From the NCBI RefSeq assembly GCF_001887355.1, contig NZ_MPIN01000003.1, forward strand, positions 48,017 through 112,016: DNA of 64,000 nt. Direction: 5' to 3'. The position numbers were made by a program, and so were the translations under genes. The DNA comes from Cystobacter ferrugineus. GTDB taxonomy: Bacteria > Myxococcota > Myxococcia > Myxococcales > Myxococcaceae. The notes under the pieces were generated by a model. The model saw only the letters and a list, made by a program, of their open reading frames with translations, was not told the origin of the DNA and ran no database searches. Positions 54,406 through 61,667 of the stretch are shown piece by piece; position 1 is the first letter of the stretch; each line of letters starts with the position of its first letter.

Positions 54406-55230
54406 TCAGGCGGCCTTGCGCTCGGCCCGCGCGCGGCTCCCACGCAGCGCCCTGCCCAGCTTCCTGGTGGTGAGGAAGAACAGGGTGCCCGGCAGCGACA
54501 GCCGGGCCAGCACGAGAAAGGCGTCCACGGGCCGCAGGTGTTGGCGGAAGTAGCGGTTGATGTTGTCGTCGTCGCAGGTGGGCAGTTCGCCATAGAGCGC
54601 GTCCAGGTTGTCGTACGCGCCCTTCACCCGCAGCGACGGAGCCTCCAGCTTGTCGCCCTGCTTGAGCCACGCGGCGAGCTGGCGGCCCATCTCCTGGACC
54701 TTGTCCGGCACCGGCATGGAGAGGCTGGGAAAGGTGTTGTGCTCTCCCGCCACCTTGTAGAAGGACTGGTAGACGACGGGGTTCTCCGTGCGCATGGCGA
54801 CATAGAGGTCCCGCGGTCCCGCGCGCAGCAGTTCCACCAGGAGGAACTGACTGAAAAGCCCCGTCATGATGCCGGTGTTCTGCAGCTCGGGGAGCACTCC
54901 CGTCGAGTCCAGGTACAGGCACGTCTGCCCGGCCAGCATCAGCCGGTGGTACCCCGTCCAACCGACGATCCGGTCATCCGCGCCGTGGATGAAATAGAAG
55001 CGGGTGAGCTTGTCCAGGTAGCCATCGAGGGAGCGGTCGCGCCAGTAGGGAGCCATGTCGGCGCCGAAGGCGAGCGTGGAGACCTCGCGGAGCGCGCCGT
55101 AGATGGCCTGCTTGTGCGAGGCGTCCAGTGCGAAGGGCGGTGCCCAGCAGGCTCCGCGGTAGCCACGCGAGAGCGGGAGAAGGGTGGGTTTGATGTTGAA
55201 GGGACGGACGAGTGCCGAAAAGGAGGGCAT
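54406..55230 (-). CDS. GNAT-family acetyltransferase-like protein
   Basis: 274 residues from ATG 55230 (GGAG six bases upstream). The core resembles a GNAT fold: RIVGWTGYHRLML, a CLYLDSTGVLPELQNTGIMTGLFSQFLL block with Q/N-x-G-x acetyl-CoA loop, and VAMRTENPVVYQSFYKV. The Gly-rich pyrophosphate loop is poor (QNTGIM), so activity is not certain. The C-terminal ~70 residues are extra and end in a basic segment. It may acylate an amine of the product; 32 bp separate it from the next gene and 17 bp from the previous one. Confidence 0.7.
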   Translation of the reverse strand: MPSFSALVRPFNIKPTLLPLSRGYRGACWAPPFALDASHKQAIYGALREVSTLAFGADMAPYWRDRSLDGYLDKLTRFYFIHGADDRIVGWTGYHRLMLAGQTCLYLDSTGVLPELQNTGIMTGLFSQFLLVELLRAGPRDLYVAMRTENPVVYQSFYKVAGEHNTFPSLSMPVPDKVQEMGRQLAAWLKQGDKLEAPSLRVKGAYDNLDALYGELPTCDDDNINRYFRQHLRPVDAFLVLARLSLPGTLFFLTTRKLGRALRGSRARAERKAA

Positions 55231-55247
55231 GGCGTGGCTCCGGATGC

Positions 55248-56351
55248 TCAGGGGATGGCCTTGGCGGATACGGTGCCGGTGGCCTGGCCCGGGACGAGCG
55301 AGGGCCGCAGGCCGAAGAAGACGGTCGACGCCACGAAGTGACCCAGCCACAGCATGGTCATCCACATGGGGAAGAAGATGAAGAGGAGGGGCAGGCTCCC
55401 GTGGGTGGCGAAGCACAGCCCCATCCACGTGAGGAGCGACACCGCGCTCATCAGGGCCGTGTTGGTAGCGAGCATCGTGAGCAGCCGCTGGTAGGTGAGT
55501 TCCAGCACGGCGCCGCGCGACGCATGCATCACGCCCACCACGGCCCCGCCAGTCACCGCGACGAAGAAGGCGCCGAGCCACGCCCGGACGAGTTCCTCCG
55601 TGACGAGGCCGATGGGGCCCAGGAGCATCCAGAAGAGCGTGCCCACCAGCAGGCCCAGCAACAGGCCCGGGACGTTGTGGGACACGCGGGACCAGTGCCA
55701 GGGCTCGGGGAAACGCATGTGCTTCGCACCGCCCGGGGCGCGCAGCAGCGGAGGCAGCAACAGGCCGGTCACCTTCTGGTACTCGCGGTAGACATCCTTG
55801 ACGAGGAACACCATCCGCCTGTCGTAGAGGACGGTGCCGATGATGTTGGCCACGTTCGCCGCCATGGCCAGCAGCAGCAGGCTCGCCGTCATCCGCGGAA
55901 ACGCGAAGAACATCGGGAAGAAGGCGGTGTGCACGGGGAAGCGCAGCCAGCGCCGCGTGCCCACCTTCCACATCTCCATCGGCGGCGGTTTCGCGTTGTG
56001 CATGCGCGCCAGCACCGCCGACGAGCCGAACGCCATGCCGCAATCGTACTCGAAGAGGTGGATCTGGAAGTACCAGGCCCAGGAGGCCACCAGCGTCCCC
56101 CCCGCCACCCAATACCAGACCCCTTGCAAATCCCATATGATGATGGGCACCTCGCGCCAGAGGACGCACGCCATCAACAGGTACGAGACGTTGATGAAGG
56201 ACTGCACCCCACGCCAGGAGATGGGATCAATCCCCGTCAACCGCTGGACGATGGCCTTGAGGCGCACCATCGCGACGATGGAGTGCTGCACCCCGAAACC
56301 GGCGATCAACGCCAGGTCGATCAACAAGTCCAACGCATATCGTGAATTCAT
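55248..56351 (-). CDS. NnrU/isoprenylcysteine-methyltransferase-like membrane protein
   Basis: 367 residues, ATG with GGGGAG six bases upstream. About nine hydrophobic segments. The N-terminal ~230 residues have the look of NnrU/MddA-type membrane proteins related to the ICMT methyltransferase fold: [11 protein letters not shown] near the start and [24 protein letters not shown], which corresponds to the E/R-x-x-L...G-x-x-Y-x-x-Y cofactor block (Tyr-x-x-Tyr kept, first Glu replaced). The C-terminal ~130 residues are a separate set of helices. It may methylate a thiol or carboxylate of a pathway intermediate; this is an inference. Confidence 0.65.
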   Translation of the reverse strand: MNSRYALDLLIDLALIAGFGVQHSIVAMVRLKAIVQRLTGIDPISWRGVQSFINVSYLLMACVLWREVPIIIWDLQGVWYWVAGGTLVASWAWYFQIHLFEYDCGMAFGSSAVLARMHNAKPPPMEMWKVGTRRWLRFPVHTAFFPMFFAFPRMTASLLLLAMAANVANIIGTVLYDRRMVFLVKDVYREYQKVTGLLLPPLLRAPGGAKHMRFPEPWHWSRVSHNVPGLLLGLLVGTLFWMLLGPIGLVTEELVRAWLGAFFVAVTGGAVVGVMHASRGAVLELTYQRLLTMLATNTALMSAVSLLTWMGLCFATHGSLPLLFIFFPMWMTMLWLGHFVASTVFFGLRPSLVPGQATGTVSAKAIP

Positions 56352-56490
56352 GAGTGCTCCCCAGGACCGGGTTGTGCACGAGCCTCAATGACTCGCAAAC
56401 CATTGCTCTTGACAGGAGATGGAATGACTCGCGACCCGTTCTACACAATTGTTTGTACTTTCCGGGAGGCCGTCCGTACATACCAGCGTG

Positions 56491-56519
56491 CCCTATACAG
56501 GAAAGCCTGTATGGGGTTC
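56491..56519. promoter_or_regulatory. Dyad motif, copy A
   Basis: CCCTATAC-N10-GTATGGGGTTC. The arms extend into the spacer (ATACAGG-AAAG-CCTGTAT), giving an 11-bp stem with one G-T pair. It lies 26 bp beyond the amidohydrolase gene and ~140 bp before the methyltransferase-like gene start. The same arrangement with the same 10-base spacing recurs at 61500. Confidence 0.5.
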
Positions 56520-56544
56520 GCTGGAGCCTCCCCGGGCCGCCCGC

Positions 56545-57471
56545 TCAGCGGCTCCGGAACAGGCGGGCCGCGTTCTCTCGCAGCACGAGCCGCAACCGGG
56601 GCCCCGCGAGAACCTCGCGCGCCACCTCCAGGAAGGACTCGAGGTGCTCGGACTGGCGCGCATCCTCCTGGAAGACGGGCCAGTCCGTTCCGAAGAGCAG
56701 CTTGTGGGCCGGCGCGCTCCGCAGCAGGTGGCTCAACCCCCGGCCCTGGCTCTCCTGGAACCCGCTCACGTCCGCGTAGACGTTGGGGCGGAAGGCACAC
56801 AGCATGGCGCACTCGTCGACATGGGCCGTCGCCGCGTGGGCGAGGATGAAGTTCACCTTGGGAAACAGGCGCGCGGGCTCATCGACGAAGCCAGGGCGCG
56901 CGGGCTCGAAGTCCAGGTTGGACGAGGTCGGCCCCATGTGCAGGAGCACCGGGACGTTCCAGGCCGCGCAGAGTTCATAGAAGGGGTACAGGAGACGGTC
57001 ATCGGCCCGGTAACCGCACGGGGGATAGAGCTTGAGACCCCGGAAGCCGTACTCCTTCAGCCCGCGCTCGAACAGCGCCAGTCCGTCGCGTCCCCACCGC
57101 GGATCCACTCCCGCCAGGACCTGGAAGCGGCCCGGGTGCCGCTCGAGGATGCGCCGGTGTTCGACGAACATCTCCTCGATGGTCAGCTCGCAGTCCTTCA
57201 GGCGGTACGTGAAGTCCGGGAGCAGGAGGACACTCCAGTCGACGCCCGCCTCGTCCATCTGGCGCACCAGTTCGTCACAGCCATGGTCTCCCAGCGCCTC
57301 CAGGACACGGTCCACCAGACGCCCAGGCTGGACCGGCACCCCCAGTGCCTCATGCATCACGGTGATGTTGCGGATGGCTCCCTCCACGAAGGAGCGGGGA
57401 ATGAAACGCCGCGAGGCCGCATGACAATGCGCATCCACCACTCCAGGCGAAACCACGGCCGGCTCAAACAT
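56545..57471 (-). CDS. Amidohydrolase_2 (TIM-barrel metal hydrolase/decarboxylase)
   Basis: 308 residues. Metal-ligand pattern of the amidohydrolase_2/ACMSD group: HxH at His15/His17 (VVDAHCH), LLHMG, FILAHAATAHVDEC and FGTDWPVF with the catalytic Asp. Full length. Family members hydrolyse lactones or decarboxylate carboxylated aromatic or semialdehyde substrates without a metal redox step. Its ATG overlaps the stop of the ACP gene by eight bases, so it is co-translated with the ACP and probably acts on the acid substrate or a released intermediate. Confidence 0.88.
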   Translation of the reverse strand: MFEPAVVSPGVVDAHCHAASRRFIPRSFVEGAIRNITVMHEALGVPVQPGRLVDRVLEALGDHGCDELVRQMDEAGVDWSVLLLPDFTYRLKDCELTIEEMFVEHRRILERHPGRFQVLAGVDPRWGRDGLALFERGLKEYGFRGLKLYPPCGYRADDRLLYPFYELCAAWNVPVLLHMGPTSSNLDFEPARPGFVDEPARLFPKVNFILAHAATAHVDECAMLCAFRPNVYADVSGFQESQGRGLSHLLRSAPAHKLLFGTDWPVFQEDARQSEHLESFLEVAREVLAGPRLRLVLRENAARLFRSR

Positions 57472-57739
57472 GGCCCGTCCCGCGACGCCACTCCGACCGG
57501 GCCATCCGGCCGAGATCCAACAACTCACCGACCGTCCGGACCGAGCCGAGCCGCTCCCGCAGTGGCTCCACCGGCACCGGGTAGCGCTCGAGGAAGCGGC
57601 CCACGATGATCACCAGATTCAACGAGTCGATTCCCAGTTGGCGGAGCGCCGCCTCGGGACGGACGCGCCGGGCCTTGTCCGGAGGCAAGGTCTCCTCGAT
57701 AACGGCGAGCAACTCCTCATCCTCGGCTGACACTGACAT
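57464..57739 (-). CDS. Free-standing acyl/peptidyl carrier protein
   Basis: 91 residues. The phosphopantetheine attachment site is Ser39 in LRQLGIDSLNLV. Helix pattern and acidic first helix (SAEDEELLAVIEETLPPDKA) fit a discrete carrier protein. GGAGG nine bases before the ATG. It overlaps the preceding adenylating-enzyme gene by 23 bases and the following amidohydrolase gene by eight, the classic layout of a dedicated ligase/ACP pair that makes a carrier-bound starter. Confidence 0.9.
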   Translation of the reverse strand: MSVSAEDEELLAVIEETLPPDKARRVRPEAALRQLGIDSLNLVIIVGRFLERYPVPVEPLRERLGSVRTVGELLDLGRMARSEWRRGTGHV

Positions 57740-59321
57740 GGTGTGCTTCCTCCACCCTTCCAGCGGGGGTCCTCCCCCGCGGTGACAACAGTTCCCGGAG
57801 CGCCCGCCGGTTGAGCTTGAGGTTCTGGGTGAGCAGGCCATTGCCAGGAGTGAATGGCTCCCCGGTGAACACGACACGCGTCAGCTCCTGGCCCGCCAAC
57901 TCACGGACGAGCCGCGCCAACTCCCCGCGTGCCGTCTCCTCGCCCCCCCTGCCCGGCTCCGAGAGATGGACGACACAGGCCAGCCCCATGTTGCCGTCGG
58001 GCAGGAGGGCGGCCTGGTGGATCAACGGCAGGCCCATCAGCTCCCGTTCGATCAACTCCGGGTGGAGCTTCCGGCCATCTCCGAGCACGAGGACGTTCTT
58101 CTTGCGGCCCAGCAGGTAGAGGAAGCCATCACCGTCGAAGCGGCCCAGATCGCCCGTGGCGATCCGGCCGCCCCCCAGGTACGTCTCCGCGTTGGCCTCG
58201 GGCCCGAGGCCCACATAGCCCACGGTGAGTGGAACCTCTCTGTGAACGATGATCTCCCCGTCCGGGGCGAGCTCGAGCCGGATGCCGGGCGCGGGCCGCC
58301 CGACACTGCCGGAGCGCGCGGCCTGGGGCGTGTTGCAGGTGATGATCCCACACTCCGTCATCCCATACGCCTCGAACAGCGGCAGCTCGAGGGCCGCGTA
58401 CAGCTCCAGCGTCGTCCGGGCGACGGGCGCCATGCCGGTGATCATCAACCGCATCCTCCCGCCCAGCTCCGCGAGCACCCTCCGCCGGAGCGGTGCGAGC
58501 GCCATCCGGCATGCTCCGGCCAGGGGGCTCCCAGGCCGGAGCCGGGCCACCATGCGCATCAACCACCGGAGCGGCGCGGATCGCGTCACCCTCCGGGCGA
58601 TGGTCTCGAAAAACAAAGGTGGCGCGAGGAGGACGGTGGGGCTCGTCCGCTTCAGCGCGGGCAACAGGTGCAGCGGCTCGACGAGGACGAACGAGATGCC
58701 GTACCAGAGTGCCGAGTAGACGAGGAAGCGCTGCTGGAGATTGGACACCGGCAGGAACAGCAGCACGGTGTCGGAGGAGTCGAAGGCATACGTGTCCCGC
58801 AGCTCGTCGACCACCCGTTCGAGGCCGGAGCGGGGCACGGAGATACACCGGGGTGTCCCGGTGCTCCCCGAAGAGAAGACACGGAAGGAAACAGTCCACT
58901 CCGGCCCGGCCCGCGGCGCGCCGTCGGCCCGCAGGGGGATCGGCTCACGGGCATCCGCGGCCACGACCCACCCCAGGTGGGCGAAGCGGGAGACGGGCGG
59001 GCCGCTCTCCAAGATGAACAGCGCGGCGAGTTCCTGCTCCGCCGCGAACCGCTCGAGATCTCCCTCGAGCTGCGCGGCCGTGAGGGTGACGATCTCGCAG
59101 CGGAGCGACACCAGCGCGAGATCCAGGACGAGCCACTCGTAGGTGTTGGCCGCGAGCACGCCGACACGCATGGACTCGCCGAGCCCGCGGCAACGCAGCT
59201 CGCTCACCTTCTCCCGCACGTCCTGCTGGAATCGAGCAAAGGAATGGCTCACCAACCCCATCCGGCTCCACGTGGTGATCCGCGCCGCTGGATGATCACC
59301 CAGACACTCCACCAATTTCAT
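57717..59321 (-). CDS. Stand-alone acyl-adenylating enzyme
   Basis: About 534 residues from ATG 59321 (TTG 59333 also possible). ANL superfamily: FSSGSTGTPR (P-loop), FLPVSNLQQR, YGMTECGI (A5), TGDLGRFDGDGFLYLLGRKKN (A7-A8 hinge) and the catalytic A10 lysine region NGLLTQNLKLNR. The P-loop is atypical: R-C follows where K-G is usual. A middle region (LLHLLPALKRTSPTVLLAPPLFFETIARRV) is more like acyl-CoA ligases than NRPS A domains. With the overlapping ACP gene it should activate a carboxylic acid and load it on that ACP. The substrate is not predicted. Confidence 0.85.
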   Translation of the reverse strand: MKLVECLGDHPAARITTWSRMGLVSHSFARFQQDVREKVSELRCRGLGESMRVGVLAANTYEWLVLDLALVSLRCEIVTLTAAQLEGDLERFAAEQELAALFILESGPPVSRFAHLGWVVAADAREPIPLRADGAPRAGPEWTVSFRVFSSGSTGTPRCISVPRSGLERVVDELRDTYAFDSSDTVLLFLPVSNLQQRFLVYSALWYGISFVLVEPLHLLPALKRTSPTVLLAPPLFFETIARRVTRSAPLRWLMRMVARLRPGSPLAGACRMALAPLRRRVLAELGGRMRLMITGMAPVARTTLELYAALELPLFEAYGMTECGIITCNTPQAARSGSVGRPAPGIRLELAPDGEIIVHREVPLTVGYVGLGPEANAETYLGGGRIATGDLGRFDGDGFLYLLGRKKNVLVLGDGRKLHPELIERELMGLPLIHQAALLPDGNMGLACVVHLSEPGRGGEETARGELARLVRELAGQELTRVVFTGEPFTPGNGLLTQNLKLNRRALRELLSPRGRTPAGRVEEAHHVSVSRG

Positions 59322-59405
59322 GAGCTCAGCCAATGATTGAAATCCCCGCTGGATTGGGACCCGCTACCGATACGCTGGCGACCGTGGCTTTTCAATACAT
59401 GATTA

Positions 59406-59423
59406 CCCTATACATGAAAACCC
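59406..59423. promoter_or_regulatory. Dyad motif, half copy B
   Basis: CCCTATAC-ATGAAAACCC lies in the divergent promoter region between the ligase gene (-) and the hydrolase gene (+). It matches the left arm and most of the spacer of the copy at 61500, but the right arm is absent. An ATACAT repeat occurs 15 bp to the left (59395). The rest of this 221-bp spacer shows nothing else recognisable. Confidence 0.4.
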
Positions 59424-59542
59424 GAGCCCGGCCCTTGCATTGACGAACCACGAAATGGATTGATATGGCTTCATGACCTTCCCAAAAGACTCATCAATCC
59501 CCCCGGGGCGGTTCCCCTCGCGGGTGGCCCCCGAGACAACTC

Positions 59543-61513
59543 ATGCCGAGAACGATTCTGGTAGCGGACGTCGACAAGCCCCTCGGTGGGCTGCTGGCCG
59601 CGTGGTTGCTTGCCACGAGCCGCGACACCGTCGTCTGCTGGGCTCCGGATGCACCGGGCACGACGAAGGACGCACTCGAGCAGCGGCTGCGCTCCCTCTG
59701 GGCCGGGTCCGCGCTCGGCGCCCGGATGCCCCTGCCCGGGACCTTCTCCCAGGGCCTACGCTCGCTGGAGGACCTCCCTCGCGAGCAAGAGCGGTTCGAC
59801 GAGGTCTGGAGCCTTGGACCCACGCAAGGCCTCACCCTGGCCTGTGACGGCAGCCCACCGGCCTCGCCGCACCGGTTGCTCGTCCTGCTGCGTGGGCAGC
59901 CGGTGGGCGCCTTCAACCATGTCAGCACCCTCCACGTGGCCGGAAGCAAGACCGGGACGATCCGGGAGGAGCCCTTCGACGCGGGCTACCCGGCGAACAC
60001 GCCAGACGAGGACGCCGAGCGTGCCGCGGAGCGGGAGGTGGTGGCGTGGTGCCGGGAGGCTGGCATTCCCTGTCGGATTTTCCGTCCCCCGGTGCCGCTC
60101 GGTGTCCCGCTCACCCGCCATGCCCCGGGTGGGCTCCAGGGTTTCCTCGTGGCGCTCTTGCGCTTCAAGGAACTCCTCGACGCCAAGTCGCCCGGCTACC
60201 TCCAGCAGCGCCCCCTCCGGCTCGTGGCCGCTCCAGGAGCCAGCCCGGGAGTCCTCGGGGTGAAGCAGACCCTGGAGTGGATGTGCCAGATCTCGCGCGA
60301 CCCGGCCCTGGTGGATGGCTTCTTCCACCTCGTGAGCCCGGAGACGTGCTCGCCGGAGCAGTTCGGCCAGTTCCTCGGAGTGGTGACGGGGTTGACGCTC
60401 GAATGGGTGGACGGAGGCGTGGCGCTCGATCCGGTCGAGACCCTGTTGCGTGCCCGCACCGCGGCCTTCGAGCCCTACCTGACGCAGCCCAGACACTTCG
60501 ATAGCACCCGCGCCCGTAGGGCCGCTCCTGGCTCCTGGACGGCGACGGACATCCAAGAAGGGTGGGAGTCCCTCCATTCGCAGTGGGTGGCGTCGAGGCG
60601 GGAAGCACATCACGAGACCGCGCGAGCGCTCGAGACGCTGGAGCGGCGCACACTCGATTCCAGGGACGGCGGGCCCATCGAGTACCAGAGCGCGGGAAGC
60701 GGCCCGGTGCTCGTCTGCATCAATGCCGCGAGCCAGGGTCTCACTGTCTGGGGCCGGTTCCTCGCGCACTTCCTGAAGAGCCACCGCGTCATCTACTGGA
60801 GCCCTCGCGGCGTGGAGGATCAGGTGGCCGTGCTCGAGCGCATTCTGGAGCAGGAGCGGGTGCGCGAATGCCGGCTCATCGCCTGGTGCAGTGGAGCCAG
60901 GCTCGGACTCGAATTGCTGAGCCGGGGAACCGCCGCCTCCGCGATGGTGCTGGTCACGGGCTCCTACTCACCCATCCCGGGGCTGGAGCGGCTGGAGACG
61001 GCGTTCCAGAAGACGCTCCAGCGCATGTGCCAACTGGTGAGCCAGCGGCCGGAGATGGCCTCGCTGGTCAGGACCTCCATGGTGTCCATGCTCGCCCAGG
61101 AGCAGACATCGCCCCCGGGCTCACCCCAGGGTGGACCCGAGAACGTCCTGGCCACCCCCAGCCAGGAACTCCGGCAGGCCATCGCCGAGCCGTTCAGCGA
61201 TGTCCGGAGCATCCGGAACTACAGCCTCCAGGTGCTCGCGGAGGCGTCCCGCGACATCACCTCGCTGCTCGGGAAGGTGACGGCCCCGGTCCTGCTCATC
61301 AGCGGGGAGTTGGATCAGATCGTCTCGCCCGAGCTGTCCAGACTGGTGGCGGAGCGGCTCCCGGATGCCCACTCCGTGCAACTCCGGGGAGCCACCCACT
61401 ACTGCCTCCACGAGAACGCCGAGCAGCTGATCGACCTCGTCGAGAGGTTCTTCGAATCACCGCGGAACCTCCGTCCCGCGGCGCGTCCCCACGAGCAATC
61501 CCTATACATATGA
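59543..61513 (+). CDS. Two-domain protein: degenerate extended SDR plus alpha/beta hydrolase
   Basis: 656 residues. Residues 1-345 have the layout of an extended SDR/thioester-reductase-like domain (ILVADVDKPLGGLLAAWLLA; FNHVSTLHVAG; REAGIPCRIFRPP), but the Gly-rich NAD loop is lost and the expected Tyr-x3-Lys pair is not at its place (PDEDAERAAEREV), so it may not be catalytic. Residues 370-640 are an alpha/beta hydrolase with nucleophile elbow AWCSGA, placing Cys449 where Ser is usual, and Asp591 (GELDQ) and His619 (GATHY) to complete a triad. It could release or edit thioester-bound intermediates. Divergent from the ligase gene; it precedes the NRPS gene by 154 bp. Confidence 0.75.
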   Translation: MPRTILVADVDKPLGGLLAAWLLATSRDTVVCWAPDAPGTTKDALEQRLRSLWAGSALGARMPLPGTFSQGLRSLEDLPREQERFDEVWSLGPTQGLTLACDGSPPASPHRLLVLLRGQPVGAFNHVSTLHVAGSKTGTIREEPFDAGYPANTPDEDAERAAEREVVAWCREAGIPCRIFRPPVPLGVPLTRHAPGGLQGFLVALLRFKELLDAKSPGYLQQRPLRLVAAPGASPGVLGVKQTLEWMCQISRDPALVDGFFHLVSPETCSPEQFGQFLGVVTGLTLEWVDGGVALDPVETLLRARTAAFEPYLTQPRHFDSTRARRAAPGSWTATDIQEGWESLHSQWVASRREAHHETARALETLERRTLDSRDGGPIEYQSAGSGPVLVCINAASQGLTVWGRFLAHFLKSHRVIYWSPRGVEDQVAVLERILEQERVRECRLIAWCSGARLGLELLSRGTAASAMVLVTGSYSPIPGLERLETAFQKTLQRMCQLVSQRPEMASLVRTSMVSMLAQEQTSPPGSPQGGPENVLATPSQELRQAIAEPFSDVRSIRNYSLQVLAEASRDITSLLGKVTAPVLLISGELDQIVSPELSRLVAERLPDAHSVQLRGATHYCLHENAEQLIDLVERFFESPRNLRPAARPHEQSLYI

Positions 61514-61528
61514 ACCCGTATGGGGTTC
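61500..61528. promoter_or_regulatory. Dyad motif, copy C
   Basis: CCCTATAC-N10-GTATGGGGTTC, identical arms and spacing to the copy at 56491. It overlaps the stop codon of the hydrolase gene (61511-61513) and lies ~140 bp before the NRPS start. The rest of 61514-61667 shows no gene. Confidence 0.5.
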
Positions 61529-61667
61529 ACCCGTGTGGATGGCTCGCGGGAATTGGTTCACGCTGTCCATCCCTCACGGCATTCCATGACTGTCATTCCC
61601 TGACTCGTTTCCTGGCTGGCCTCCGCGGTGTGGCCCCAGGCCGCATCCACCAGGACTGGTATTCCTC

